Assembly: GCF_003991405.1 (NCBI RefSeq)
Contig: NZ_RPEN01000150.1
Span: forward strand, 60,908-124,907
Source: Pseudorhodobacter sp. E13
Lineage (GTDB): Bacteria; Pseudomonadota; Alphaproteobacteria; Rhodobacterales; Rhodobacteraceae
Direction: 5' to 3'
Length of the DNA stretch: 64,000 nt
The position numbers and the translations under genes were made by a program. The notes under the pieces are model-generated. The model was not told the origin of the DNA. It saw only the letters and a program-made list of their open reading frames with translations, and did not search any database. The first letter of the stretch is position 1; each line of letters starts with the position of its first letter. Below are positions 55,003 to 63,918 of this stretch, piece by piece.

Positions 55003-55074
55003 AGGGGGTGCGCGCACCCCCTCTGCGCCTTGAGGCGCATTCACCCCCGCAGGTATTTTTGCCAAGATGAAAGC
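55003..55074 (+). repeat. Dispersed hairpin/TATTTTTG element, copy D
   Basis: A perfect 20-bp palindrome (arms 55003-55012 and 55013-55022), a small GCGCCTTGAGGCGC hairpin, then CACCCCCGCAGGTATTTTTG and AAGATGAAAGCGC. It lies between convergent genes, 6 bp after the lipoprotein stop codon. Confidence 0.75.
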
Positions 55075-55079
55075 GCGGA

Positions 55080-55625
55080 TCAGAGTTTGGTGATGCGGTC
55101 GCTTGTGCGGATTGTGCCATCCTGTTCGACCGCGCAAAGCACGCCGCGCAGGCGCAGGTCGGGGTGGCCGGGGGCTGTGATCCAGTTTTTGGCATCCGCG
55201 CCGTAGCGGGCTTTCCATTTCACGCAGCCATCGTTGAACACCGAGGAGACGCGCAGGAGAGCGCTGCCCGCTTGCAGCAATGTGCCTTCGGGCAGGTTGG
55301 CGAGGCTGGTATCGAGATCGGCGATGATGGTGTCGCCGGGATGCGGCGTATTCTCGCGGTCGATCCAGACAAGGTTGAGGACGCGCAGGGGAAGGATGGA
55401 CACCTGAATGCTGGGATCGGGGCTGCCATCGGGCAGGCGCAGCCAAGGGGCAGTAAGCCAGCGTTCGCCGGGGACGCCTGCCGCGCGGGTCAGGTCCAGA
55501 TGGTCGGGGAAGGTGCGTTGGTTATAGGCGGGGCGAAAGCACAGGGTTTCAATGCGGCTTTCGGTTTTGGGCGCGGCGAGGATATGCGGCAGGGCGGCGT
55601 TGAGTTCGGCTGTGGTGATGGTCAT
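55080..55625 (-). CDS. MOSC domain-like protein
   Basis: A 181-residue protein with MOSC-type features: a beta-rich body, LRVSSVFNDGCVKWKARYGADAKNWIT with a conserved-position Cys, and LRLRGVLCAVEQDGTIRTSD at the end. MOSC domains bind a sulfur or molybdenum-cofactor group in sulfur transfer or MoCo-dependent reduction. The family match is by pattern only. It is the last gene of a three-gene operon and shares an ATGA with the glycosyltransferase gene. Confidence 0.7.
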   Translation of the reverse strand: MTITTAELNAALPHILAAPKTESRIETLCFRPAYNQRTFPDHLDLTRAAGVPGERWLTAPWLRLPDGSPDPSIQVSILPLRVLNLVWIDRENTPHPGDTIIADLDTSLANLPEGTLLQAGSALLRVSSVFNDGCVKWKARYGADAKNWITAPGHPDLRLRGVLCAVEQDGTIRTSDRITKL

Positions 55626-56524
55626 AGCGGCCCCATGTCGGTGATTTTTTGGCGCAGGTTGAGGCTGGCTGTCAGCAGCGCCTGTTCGGCGCGCAGTTTG
55701 TCCAGCGTTTCGGGGGTGGCGGTTTGGGTGGCGGTGTAGAACTGGTCAATCTCGGGGTCTGAGGCTGTCAGAAGCCAGTCTTGCAGCGGCGGGTTGTATT
55801 GATAGGCGCCTTTGGTCAGGCGGAAATGCAGGCGGTTGCGCCAGCGGGCCGGGTCTTCGGCGTGGAAATGCAGCAGGGCGATACCTTGGGCGAAGTCGCC
55901 GCCCGGCACGCGGGCGCCGGCGCGGAATGCGCCGTGCAGGCGGGGTTCGAACCGCGAAAGGCCGGTGCGGAAAAAGCATTTCCCGGCGGAATGGGACAGC
56001 ACGCCATTGGACAGAAGCGGTGCATAGGGGCCGAAGGCGCGGGTGCGGGCGGCCTCATTGCGTTGGCCGTTCAGGGCGGCGCGGAAATGGCGGGCGGTAA
56101 AGATGTCATCGGGCAGCGCGGGGTCATGCAGCGCCTCCCATGGGGCGAGGCGGAGCATGGGTTGATCGGCGGGCAAGGCGGCAAGGGCGGTGGCGATATC
56201 GGTATCTGTATCGGGCAGGATGTATTCATCCACGTCGATATGCGCGATCCATGGCAGGGCGGCGGTTTTGTAGATGCGGTGCATGTTGCGGCCTTGGCGG
56301 TTCTGGTGCCGCTCTGGCCGTTTGCCGATGTAGTCCATCCAGTAGCTGTCGGTGCAGCGTTGGGTGGTGATGCGCGGGTGGGAGAACAGATCGGCCGCCG
56401 GGTCATCCGGGTCATCGAAATGCAACCAGATATGGGCGGCACCAAGGGCGAGGTGATAGGCGGCGAAGGCCTGCACCTGTTCGGGGGTGGATTTGACGGT
56501 GGCACAGATGCCCCAGGTGGTCAT
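55622..56524 (-). CDS. Glycosyltransferase family 2-like protein
   Basis: A 300-residue cytoplasmic glycosyltransferase. It starts MTTWGICATVKSTPEQVQAFAAYHLALGAAHIWLHFDDPDD, like the short GT2/GT92-type enzymes, and has the metal-binding HIDVDEYI (DxD) near residue 95. No membrane helix is evident. The acceptor is unknown. It overlaps both mltB-like and MOSC-like genes by 4 bp. Confidence 0.82.
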   Translation of the reverse strand: MTTWGICATVKSTPEQVQAFAAYHLALGAAHIWLHFDDPDDPAADLFSHPRITTQRCTDSYWMDYIGKRPERHQNRQGRNMHRIYKTAALPWIAHIDVDEYILPDTDTDIATALAALPADQPMLRLAPWEALHDPALPDDIFTARHFRAALNGQRNEAARTRAFGPYAPLLSNGVLSHSAGKCFFRTGLSRFEPRLHGAFRAGARVPGGDFAQGIALLHFHAEDPARWRNRLHFRLTKGAYQYNPPLQDWLLTASDPEIDQFYTATQTATPETLDKLRAEQALLTASLNLRQKITDMGPL

Positions 56525-57708
56525 AACGCCTCCAGCAAGTCGAGGGTGGGCCAGGCATCGGCGGGCAGGCCGAGGCGGAGTTGTTCCTGCCGCACCGCAT
56601 CACGGGTATTGGTGCCAAGGATGCCATCGACCCCGCCGACATCATAGCCGCGCTGTTGCAGCTTTTCTTGCAGGCGTTTGGTATCGTCCAGCGAAAGCTG
56701 CGGGTCGGGATTGCCTGCGGAAAACACCGGCGCGCCGCCAAGCCGGGTGGCGAAATAGGCGGCGGTGGTGACATAGACGAAGCTTTGGTTCCATTCGAAC
56801 AGGGTTTGGAAGTTCGGATAGGCAAGGAAGGCAGGGCCTTTGCGGCCTTCGGGCAGGATCAGCGAGGCGGGAAGGTCTGCAAGTGTGCCGGTGCGGGCGG
56901 TGACGCCAAGGGTGGCCCATTCCGGGCCGGTCAGCGTGCTGCGCAGGCCGGTTTTCTCCCACGGCAGGGAGGGCGGCAGGGCAACCTCTTGCAGCCACGG
57001 TTCGCCCTTGCGCCAGCCAAGATCGCGCAGCATGGCCGCCCCGGACAGGATCGCATCGGGGACCGAGGTTTTCAGGCTGACGCGGCCATCGCCATCGCCA
57101 TCCACCCCGCGTGCAAGGATATCGGCGGGCAGCATCTGAACCATGCCGATTTCCCCGGCCCAGGCGCCGGTGGTGGTTGCCGGGTCAAACATGCCCTGTT
57201 GCCACAGCTTGATTGCGGCCAGAAGCTGCGGCTGGAACAACGCGGGGCGGCGGCAATCATGCGCAAGGGTGGCCAGCGCGTTGGCGGTGTTGAAATCGCC
57301 CTGAAAGCTGCCGAAATCCGTCTCGAACGCCCAGAAGGCCAGCAGGATACCGGGTGGGATGCCGTAATCCGACTCGGCCCGGGCAAAGAGGGCGGCGTGT
57401 TTGCGGGCATTGGCCTTGCCGTTGTCGATGCGGTTCTGGCTGATCAGGCTGCGGGCAAACTCGGTGAAGGGTTTGCGAAACACGCCTTGGCTGCGGTCAG
57501 CCTTCAGCACTTTGGGGTCTTGGGTGATGCCTGCGAAAAAGCGGTCGGTGTCAGCGGGGGAGATGCCTGCCTGAACTGCCTCTGCCTTCATCGCGGTGAT
57601 GAAATCCGTAAACGTGCCGCCGCAAGGGGCGGCAAGGGCCGGGGCGGTGGCGGCAAGGCCCAGAAACAGGGCCGTGCCGGACAGCAAAGAGACAGCAGCG
57701 CGGTGCAT
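56521..57708 (-). CDS. Lytic murein transglycosylase, MltB type, with peptidoglycan-binding domain
   Basis: A 395-residue exported enzyme. A signal peptide (about 1-26, ALA/AP) precedes the SLT_2/MltB domain with AFWAFETDFGSFQGDFNTANALATLAHDC (catalytic Glu in FETDFG) and GAWAGEIGMVQMLPADILARGVDGDGDGRV. The C-terminus is a peptidoglycan-binding module (RLQEKLQQRGYDVGGVDGILGTNTRDAVRQEQLRLGLPADAWPT). No lipobox is present, so it should be periplasmic and soluble. It heads the operon with the glycosyltransferase and MOSC-like genes. Confidence 0.92.
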   Translation of the reverse strand: MHRAAVSLLSGTALFLGLAATAPALAAPCGGTFTDFITAMKAEAVQAGISPADTDRFFAGITQDPKVLKADRSQGVFRKPFTEFARSLISQNRIDNGKANARKHAALFARAESDYGIPPGILLAFWAFETDFGSFQGDFNTANALATLAHDCRRPALFQPQLLAAIKLWQQGMFDPATTTGAWAGEIGMVQMLPADILARGVDGDGDGRVSLKTSVPDAILSGAAMLRDLGWRKGEPWLQEVALPPSLPWEKTGLRSTLTGPEWATLGVTARTGTLADLPASLILPEGRKGPAFLAYPNFQTLFEWNQSFVYVTTAAYFATRLGGAPVFSAGNPDPQLSLDDTKRLQEKLQQRGYDVGGVDGILGTNTRDAVRQEQLRLGLPADAWPTLDLLEAL

Positions 57709-57783
57709 CAGGGACTCCAGGGCGTGAACGCGATCAGACTAGCAGCAAGCGGACCAGAGGCAACCGGGCATCGTGCCTGCCGA

Positions 57784-58836
57784 TCACGACACAAGCGACA
57801 CCACGCAGCCACTGCGCGAGGAGGTTTCGATTGCGGTGATCAGGCGGTGAGAGGCCAAGGCCTGACGGCCCGTGACCATCGGGGCGCCGCCGCCCCGCAG
57901 CGCTTGGGCGAAATCTTCGATGATTGCTTGATGCCATTCGAATTTTGCCACCACTGGCCCGGTTTCGCCGGGGGTGCCGCCGGCTGCCGGTTCGCGTGCG
58001 CTGCGGCCATCGCGCCAAGTAACCTCCATCACATCGGTGCCCACCCGCAGCGAGGCGTTTTCATAATGCAGGGTGATGCTTTCCTTGCCATGCGGGAAGG
58101 TGGCGGTGCTGGCGACGAGCGACCCCACGGCCCCGCAGGCAAAGCGCAGGCCTGCCACGGCAAGGTCTTCGGCCTCCATCCGGTGCAGGGGCGTGGTGGC
58201 CGTCATGGCCTGCACCGACGTTACCGGGCCTGTCAGGCTAAGGGCAAGGTCGATGGTGTGGATGGCTTGGGTAATCAGAACGCCGCCGCCATCGCGGGCA
58301 TAGGTGCCGCGCCCCAGTTCATCATAGTAAGATTGGTCACGCCACAAAGGCGCTGCGATTTCCACATGGCCCAGCGCGCCCAGCGTGCCGCTGGCGACAA
58401 GCCGCGCCGCCGCGATTGACGGCGCGCGGGCGCGGTGTTGGAACAGGATACCAAGCGAGACGCCGGCATCCTCGCAGATGCGCACCACCTCTTCGGCCTC
58501 GGCTGTGGTGCGGGCCACGGGTTTTTCCAGCAGGATATGTTTGCCCGCCGATGCCAGTGCGGTGATCAATTCAATCCGCACGCTGGGCGGAGTGGCGACG
58601 ATGGCCATCTGAATATCGGGGTTCGCGGTGATCTTCGCCAGATCGGCGGTGAACAGCGGCGCGGCCCCGGCATAAAGGGCGGCCAGAGGCGCGGCCTTTT
58701 CGGTATTGCGCGAGACAATCGCCTTCAGGCTAAGGTGGTTTCGCGCGGCGGAAATGGCGGACACATGGGTCGGCGCGATCATCCCCGCCCCGATCAGGGC
58801 GATACCGATTTGGGGGGGCAGGTTTGGCTGTGTCAT
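57784..58836 (-). CDS. Gfo/Idh/MocA family oxidoreductase
   Basis: A 350-residue NAD(P)-dependent dehydrogenase. It shows IGIALIGAGMIAPTHVSAIS (Rossmann), VATPPSVR, the family hallmark GKHILLEKPVA and DGGGVLITQAIHTIDLALSLTGPV, where the Asp/His pair carries out hydride transfer. A sugar or inositol derivative is the usual substrate; no sugar transporter is nearby. ATG 58836 is used with GGGAG upstream. It may be read through from cbiB, 51 bp upstream. Confidence 0.92.
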   Translation of the reverse strand: MTQPNLPPQIGIALIGAGMIAPTHVSAISAARNHLSLKAIVSRNTEKAAPLAALYAGAAPLFTADLAKITANPDIQMAIVATPPSVRIELITALASAGKHILLEKPVARTTAEAEEVVRICEDAGVSLGILFQHRARAPSIAAARLVASGTLGALGHVEIAAPLWRDQSYYDELGRGTYARDGGGVLITQAIHTIDLALSLTGPVTSVQAMTATTPLHRMEAEDLAVAGLRFACGAVGSLVASTATFPHGKESITLHYENASLRVGTDVMEVTWRDGRSAREPAAGGTPGETGPVVAKFEWHQAIIEDFAQALRGGGAPMVTGRQALASHRLITAIETSSRSGCVVSLVS

Positions 58837-58887
58837 CGGCGTCTTTCTCCCTTTGTGCTGGCAACAGATCAAAAAGGGCGCGCGGCG

Positions 58888-59796
58888 TCAAATACTTGCC
58901 AGAACCGCCGTCAGCAGCAGCATCAAGCCCCACGCGCGCCAGAGCGCGTTGCAGGCGGCGTCGATCTGGTCGGGGCCGGGGGTGCGGCTGCCCTCAGCCC
59001 AGACCCAAGGAAACTCTTGCATCTTGCCGTTATAGCTGCGCGGCCCCGACAGCGAGGTGTTAAGGATGACAGCCATCGCCGCTTCGGGCCAGCCTGCATT
59101 GGGGGAACGATGCAGGGGCGCGTCGCGCAGAATGGGCTTGGGGTCGAAATGCAGGTGGCTGATCGCGATGAGCGCGGCGGTCAGCCGGGCCGGGATCAGG
59201 TTCAGCAGGTCATCGAACCGTGCGGCGGCCCAGCCGAATTCCTCATGCCGGGGGGTGCGGTGGCCGATCATGCTGTCGGCGGTATTGGTGATTTTATACA
59301 GCATCAGCCCCGGCAGCCCAAGGATCAGGAACCAGAAGGCAGGGGCGATGACGCCATCGGACAGGTTCTCGGCCGCGCTTTCAATGGCGGCGCGCGAGAC
59401 GGCGGCCCGGTCCAGTTGTGCGGTATCGCGCCCAACAATCATCGCCACCGCGCGCCGTCCATCGGGCAGCGAGCGGCGCAAGCCATCGGCCACGGCGCGC
59501 ACATGCTGCACCAGCGATTTCTGCGCCAGAAGGATAGCCGCGGCGATGATTTCCAGCAGCCCGAAATCCGGCACCGCGGCAATCAGCCAGCCCAAGGCCC
59601 AGGCCCCCAGCCCCAGCAGCGCCATCGCCAGCACGCCCTTGCTGCGGCGTTCCCTGCCGGTGTTCAGCCGTTTATCGGCAAGGCTGACCGCGCGGCCCAT
59701 CAGGACGGCGGGGTGGGGAAAACGATCCCACAGCCATTTCGGCTCGCCCAAGGCGGCATCGAGCAAAAGGGCGGGAAGCAGCAGCGCCGCGCTCAT
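58888..59796 (-). CDS. cbiB: Adenosylcobinamide-phosphate synthase (CbiB/CobD)
   Basis: A 302-residue integral membrane enzyme that attaches the aminopropanol arm to adenosylcobyric acid in cobalamin synthesis. Family marks are LLLDAALGEPKWLWDRFPHPAVLMGR at the start, GRDTAQLDRAAVSRAAIESAAENLSDGVIAPAFWFLILGLPG, YKITNTADSMIGHRTPRHEEFGWAAARFDDLLNLIPARLTA. ATG 59796 overlaps the stop of the upstream cobC/cobD gene (ATGA), so the two are coupled. The naming differs between systems (cbiB = cobD in Pseudomonas style). Confidence 0.95.
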   Translation of the reverse strand: MSAALLLPALLLDAALGEPKWLWDRFPHPAVLMGRAVSLADKRLNTGRERRSKGVLAMALLGLGAWALGWLIAAVPDFGLLEIIAAAILLAQKSLVQHVRAVADGLRRSLPDGRRAVAMIVGRDTAQLDRAAVSRAAIESAAENLSDGVIAPAFWFLILGLPGLMLYKITNTADSMIGHRTPRHEEFGWAAARFDDLLNLIPARLTAALIAISHLHFDPKPILRDAPLHRSPNAGWPEAAMAVILNTSLSGPRSYNGKMQEFPWVWAEGSRTPGPDQIDAACNALWRAWGLMLLLTAVLASI

Positions 59797-60722
59797 GCGC
59801 AAAGCGCCTGTTGCAGGCGGGACCAGTGATCGGCGGTGCCGGGCAGGCCAAGCCGGACCCAGCGGGCGGAGTAGGGGAAGATGCGGGTCCAGATATGGGC
59901 GCGGGCAAGGCGGGTTTGCAAGGCTGCGGCATCGCCTGCATCGTAAAGGCGGAACAGGGATGTGCCGCCCACCACCGGCAGCCCCATCAGCGCATCAAGC
60001 CGCTGCGCATCGGCGGCAAGGCGGGTGCGCGTCGCCTCGGCCCATGCCGGATCGGACAGCGCGCGCGCCCCGATTGCCAGCGCGGGGCCAGAGACGGCCC
60101 AAGGCCCGATACCACTGGCCAATCTGGAGATCAGCGCCGGGTCGCCGATGGCAAAGCCAAGCCGAAGCCCCGCAAGGCCCCAGAATTTGCCAAAGCTTTT
60201 CAGGATGATGCGTTTGGGCTGTGCGGCCTCGGCGATCAGGGTTGCCTCTGGCGTCACATCGCAAAAGCTTTCGTCGATGATGGTCAGCGGGGCCAGATCA
60301 TCCTTGCGCCACAGCCGCCCGTCGGGGTTATTGGGATGCACGATCACGCGGGTGTCGGCGCTGTCAGCGGGCACCCAGCCTTGGGCGGCAAAGGCGCGGG
60401 CGTGTTCGTTATAGGTGGGGCCAGGAATATGCACCGCCGCAGGGGCGGCCAGCACGGGCATCCGCGCGATCAAGGCGCTGGCACCGGGGGCGGCCAGAAC
60501 GGCAGCCGATTGCGGGATGTTCCAGAACAGCCGCGCCGCCTGTTCCAGCCGGGCAAAGGCCGCCTCATCCGGCAAGGCGTTCCACAGATCGGCGGGCAAA
60601 TCGCCCAAGGGATAGGGCAGCGGGTTGATGCCTGTCGACAAATCAACCCATCCCGCGCGGGTGCCGCCAAACTGCGCCACCGCTGCATCAATCCCGCCGC
60701 CATGATCTGCTTTTTCGGTCAT
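59793..60722 (-). CDS. cobC: Threonine-phosphate decarboxylase-like PLP enzyme (CobC/CobD)
   Basis: A 309-residue fold-type I aminotransferase-like enzyme that makes (R)-1-amino-2-propanol phosphate for cobalamin's nucleotide loop. GWVDLSTGINPLPYPL near the start and IILKSFGKFWGLAGLRLGFAIG (PLP Lys in SFGKF) are present, with IIDESFCDV as the PLP Asp region. ATG 60722 is chosen for GGGGGA upstream. It is coupled to cbiB. No cobalamin riboswitch was recognised upstream. Confidence 0.93.
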   Translation of the reverse strand: MTEKADHGGGIDAAVAQFGGTRAGWVDLSTGINPLPYPLGDLPADLWNALPDEAAFARLEQAARLFWNIPQSAAVLAAPGASALIARMPVLAAPAAVHIPGPTYNEHARAFAAQGWVPADSADTRVIVHPNNPDGRLWRKDDLAPLTIIDESFCDVTPEATLIAEAAQPKRIILKSFGKFWGLAGLRLGFAIGDPALISRLASGIGPWAVSGPALAIGARALSDPAWAEATRTRLAADAQRLDALMGLPVVGGTSLFRLYDAGDAAALQTRLARAHIWTRIFPYSARWVRLGLPGTADHWSRLQQALCA

Positions 60723-60878
60723 CTGTCCCCCGCCCCGTTGCCGCCCAGAAACCTGATTTTGCAGGCAAGAGCAACGTGGCTTTTGTGCCCCATGCCGACA
60801 GAAACGAAAAACTGTCACAGCATTGTCTTGATTTTAACGGATTTTGACGCAGACTAATTGAAAGGGAGAGGACGCATC

Positions 60879-61229
60879 ATGTTGGAATATTTGCCACAAG
60901 AGGTTCGGGACGGGCTGGAAGCCGCGAAAAAGCGCGACCAGCGGCGTCGGTCGCGTTTGCGGGTGCAACTGGGCGATGCGGTGTTTCCTATACTGCGGAT
61001 GTGGGATGGCGGGATTGCGCTGGATGCGGACTGCACGCCGCGCTTGCGTGGTTTGGTTGATGTTTATGACGGGGCCAACCATATCTTCCAATGCCTGATC
61101 GTTGCCTCCACCACCGAGAATGGAGAGCTGATTTGCGATTTCAAACGCTCTACCCCCGTGGCGGATAAGGCTGCGCTCGATTTCTGGCGGGATGAAAACG
61201 CGCCGGTGGGTTTTTTGCCGAAGCAATAA
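60879..61229 (+). CDS. Small unassigned protein, possibly PilZ-like
   Basis: A 116-residue soluble protein I cannot name. It begins MLEYLPQEVRDGLEAAKKRDQRRRSRLRVQLGDAVFPILRMWDGGIALDAD. The Arg cluster RRRSRLR followed by a beta-rich body (DGGIALDADCTPRLRGLVDVYDG) recalls the PilZ RxxxR and following motif, but the [DN]xSxxG motif is not clear. If PilZ-like it would bind c-di-GMP. GGGAGAGG lies upstream of the ATG. It is divergent from cobC. Confidence 0.75.
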   Translation: MLEYLPQEVRDGLEAAKKRDQRRRSRLRVQLGDAVFPILRMWDGGIALDADCTPRLRGLVDVYDGANHIFQCLIVASTTENGELICDFKRSTPVADKAALDFWRDENAPVGFLPKQ

Positions 61230-61275
61230 GGTGAAATCGGCGTGACCTGCGCGCGGTTTGCGGTAAGCTGGTGCC

Positions 61276-61770
61276 ATGGCCAGACCCAAAACCATTCCTG
61301 ACACAGAGGTGTTTCACACCGTTCTTCGCCTTCTGGCCGAGGCGGGAGAACAAGGCTTGTCGCATGCCGCTGTCGGGCGGGCGTGTGGCTTGGCCCCCGC
61401 GACCTTGGTGCAACGATTCGGCACGCAATCGGGAATGGTGCAGGCTGCGATCCATGCCGGGTGGGATGCCGCCGATGCGGCCTTGTCCGAAGCCGAGGCG
61501 ACAGCGGGCAAAAGCCTGCACAAGCTGTTGAAAGCCCTGCCCGATTGCACGGATTTGCTGGCTGTGTCGCGGCGTGATGCGGCCTTGCGGCGGCGCGCGG
61601 CAGACTGGCGGCTGCGGGTGGAACGTTTGCTGGCCGCACGGCTGGGCAACGGTGCCAAAACCGATGAGACGGCGGCATTGCTGTTTGCGCTGTGGCAAGG
61701 GCAATCGGCTTGGGCGGAAATGGGTGGCAAGGGCTTTCGCCTGAAAGAGGCAGCCAAGCGCCTTATTTAG
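61276..61770 (+). CDS. TetR family transcriptional regulator
   Basis: A 164-residue regulator with a TetR helix-turn-helix: FHTVLRLLAEAGEQGLSHAAVGRACGLAPATLVQRFGTQSGMVQAAI. The ligand domain is short, so it is a small member of the family. No partner gene is evident. Its stop region overlaps the convergent YeaQ-type gene by 8 bp. Confidence 0.85.
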   Translation: MARPKTIPDTEVFHTVLRLLAEAGEQGLSHAAVGRACGLAPATLVQRFGTQSGMVQAAIHAGWDAADAALSEAEATAGKSLHKLLKALPDCTDLLAVSRRDAALRRRAADWRLRVERLLAARLGNGAKTDETAALLFALWQGQSAWAEMGGKGFRLKEAAKRLI

Positions 61771-62002
61771 GCCCGTAACGCTGCCAGAGCCACAGCAGCA
61801 GCACCGCCCCCAGCACCGCGCCGACAAACATGGCGACGGCGCCGGTCACTGAAACAAGGACCCGCAAGATTGCCCAGCCCACAACCGAGCCGACAACCCC
61901 GATCGCGATGGTGGTTGGCACATCGGCTTGCACTTTCATCAGGCGCGTTGCCAGAAACCCGGCGGCGGCCCCGATGATGACAATAAACAGGATCATGGGC
62001 AT
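61763..62002 (-). CDS. GlsB/YeaQ/YmgE family membrane protein
   Basis: A 79-residue protein with three hydrophobic helices: MILFIVIIGAAAGFLATRLM, TIAIGVVGSVVGWAILRVL and GAVAMFVGAVLGAVLLLWLW. The Gly-rich GxxxG pattern matches the transglycosylase-associated/YeaQ family of stress-linked small membrane proteins. The start is the ATG at 62002; another ATG lies two codons further. Confidence 0.85.
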   Translation of the reverse strand: MPMILFIVIIGAAAGFLATRLMKVQADVPTTIAIGVVGSVVGWAILRVLVSVTGAVAMFVGAVLGAVLLLWLWQRYGPK

Positions 62003-62052
62003 GAGGTAGGTTCCCGAAGTTGGCGGGGCAGGGATGGCCCCGCCGATGCCTA

Positions 62053-62421
62053 TCAATAGCAGTAATTGCTGCCATAGGTATTATATGTGCAAATCGGCAT
62101 CCGGCGAGAGCCTTCTGCTTCCATGTCATCAATCATGCCGAGCAAGGCATCGTCGCCGGCAGCAGCCGCGCGGGCAGCTGCATAAGCATCTTCCTTGCTG
62201 GTCGGCGCATCGGCAACGGTTCCCATGTCGGCAGCAAGGTCATTGCGCAGCTTGATGCCGGCAAGGATCAGCACAGCGTCTTTGCGCGCGGTGCCCGCCG
62301 CGATCAGCCTCTCGCTCATCACGATGTTGTCCAATTGCGCAATAGTCGGGCCCGCATCTTCGGCCAGCGTGGGGGCGGCGAAAGCAGTGAGGAAAGCGGC
62401 AGTCAGAAGCAAGGATTTCAT
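62053..62421 (-). CDS. Small exported protein of unknown function
   Basis: A 122-residue protein with a clear signal peptide (MKSLLLTAAFLTAFAAPTLA/ED). The mature part is Ala/Asp-rich and helical (IAQLDNIVMSERLIAAGTARKDAVLILAGIKLRNDL) and ends with an unusual Tyr/Cys-rich CTYNTYGSNYCY, where two Cys could form a disulfide. I do not recognise the family. GGGAA precedes the ATG. Confidence 0.75.
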   Translation of the reverse strand: MKSLLLTAAFLTAFAAPTLAEDAGPTIAQLDNIVMSERLIAAGTARKDAVLILAGIKLRNDLAADMGTVADAPTSKEDAYAAARAAAAGDDALLGMIDDMEAEGSRRMPICTYNTYGSNYCY

Positions 62422-62478
62422 CGGGTTCCCTTTGGTTTGGTTGCATTGACCCAAACTTAGGGCGCGAATTTTCAGGGG

Positions 62479-62919
62479 TCAATCGGCCTGCGCGGTGGTG
62501 ACAGCATTTGTCATCCGCTGGGCAATCGCATCGAAATCCGACGGTGAAATCGGCACAAGGCCAAAGCGGAACACATAGCCCCAGTTGCGCCGTCCGCGCG
62601 TCAGCTCCAACTGGTCCAGCAGCGGGCGGATGGGGGTGGTGCGGCTGTCTTGCCATGCCACATCGCGCCGAAACGGGATGAAGCCGCCGCCCATATCTTT
62701 CTGATAGGGTGGGCGGTCCAGCGCGGTGCCGATGGCGGTGAAACTTTGCAACCCGTCCTTGCCGCCCATGGTTTGCGCGGGGGAATAATAGATCACGCCA
62801 TCCCCCGGACGGATGCGGCGCAAAGGCCCGCCTTTGCCGTGGCAGACCTGCATGAAACCTTGCGCCCGGCCTATCGCCACATGATCTGCCGATGCCACGC
62901 CGACCCAGTAGTTCCGCAT
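62479..62919 (-). CDS. EVE domain-containing protein
   Basis: A 146-residue PUA-like EVE domain protein: [46 protein letters not shown] at the N-terminus and a [12 protein letters not shown] segment near the end. EVE domains are thought to bind modified nucleic-acid bases. GAGAGG lies before the ATG. It is 72 bp from the fmt gene end and reads the same way. Confidence 0.88.
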   Translation of the reverse strand: MRNYWVGVASADHVAIGRAQGFMQVCHGKGGPLRRIRPGDGVIYYSPAQTMGGKDGLQSFTAIGTALDRPPYQKDMGGGFIPFRRDVAWQDSRTTPIRPLLDQLELTRGRRNWGYVFRFGLVPISPSDFDAIAQRMTNAVTTAQAD

Positions 62920-62990
62920 ACCGACCTCTCCTTGATGCTTTGGTGGGGTCTATCAGCTGCCTGCTGACAGTTCCCGGCAGGAGGGTCCGG

Positions 62991-63887
62991 TCAGCCGAGC
63001 CGGTCGGGCAGGGAAAAGCCGCGCAGAATATCAGACGCGGCGGCGGGGCGTTTGCCTTCGCGCTGGGCTTGCAGCACCTCAACCGCGCCGGTGCCGCAGG
63101 CGATGGTGAAACCGTCCAGAACCGCGCCGGCCTTGCCCGCGCCAGAGGCAATGCGAGAGCGGAGCAGTTTCACCCGCTCGCCGTCCACATCGCACCACGC
63201 ACCGGGAAAGGGGGACAGGCCGCGGATCTGGCGGTCGACGATTTCGGCGGGCTGCGACCAGTCAATCCGCGCCTCGGATTTGTCGATCTTGGCGGCATAG
63301 GTCACGCCGGTCTCAAGCTGCGGGTCCGGTTTCAGATTCGGCAGCGCATCCAGCGCTTGCAGGATAAGTGCTGCCCCCATCTGCGACAGGCGGTCATGCA
63401 GGTCTTGGGTCGTCTCTTGCGGAGCGATGGGCGTTTCCTGCCGCAGCAGCACGGGGCCTGTATCCAGCCCTGCCTCCATCTGCATGATGCAAATGCCCGT
63501 AGCCGCATCGCCTGCCAGAATGGCGCGATGAATGGGGGCGGCCCCACGCCAGCGCGGCAACAAGGAGGCGTGGATGTTCAGGCAGCCGTGGCGTGGCGCG
63601 TCGAGGATATTTTGCGGCAATATCAAGCCGTAAGCCACAACCACCGCGATATCGGCGTTCAGGGCTGCAAACTCCGCCGCCGCCTCGGGCGTGCGCAGCG
63701 AAACGGGATGGCGCACCGGCAGGCCCAGCGCCTCTGCCCGTTGCTGGACGGGCGAAGGGCGGTCTTTCTTGCCGCGTCCGGCGGGGCGCGGGGGCTGGGA
63801 ATAAACCGCGACCACGTCATGATTTTTCGCAAGGGCGTCAAGAACCGGAACCGAGAAATCCGGGGTTCCCATGAAGATTACACGCAT
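62991..63887 (-). CDS. fmt: Methionyl-tRNA formyltransferase
   Basis: A 298-residue enzyme that formylates initiator Met-tRNA using 10-formyl-tetrahydrofolate. It starts [19 protein letters not shown] and has [28 protein letters not shown], the SLLPxxRG catalytic signature, then GLDTGPVLL. The C-terminal tRNA-binding part ([14 protein letters not shown]) is present. ATG 63887 with GAGGAG upstream is used; the reading frame continues into the upstream repeat and is rejected there. Confidence 0.95.
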   Translation of the reverse strand: MRVIFMGTPDFSVPVLDALAKNHDVVAVYSQPPRPAGRGKKDRPSPVQQRAEALGLPVRHPVSLRTPEAAAEFAALNADIAVVVAYGLILPQNILDAPRHGCLNIHASLLPRWRGAAPIHRAILAGDAATGICIMQMEAGLDTGPVLLRQETPIAPQETTQDLHDRLSQMGAALILQALDALPNLKPDPQLETGVTYAAKIDKSEARIDWSQPAEIVDRQIRGLSPFPGAWCDVDGERVKLLRSRIASGAGKAGAVLDGFTIACGTGAVEVLQAQREGKRPAAASDILRGFSLPDRLG

Positions 63888-63918
63888 CGGCTGGCTCCTC
63901 TCGTTGCGGGGGGGGGGT

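Noticed and set aside
60723..60878. Possible cobalamin riboswitch before the cobC-cbiB genes
   Set aside because: The stretch is short for this riboswitch and no B12-box sequence could be found on the minus strand.
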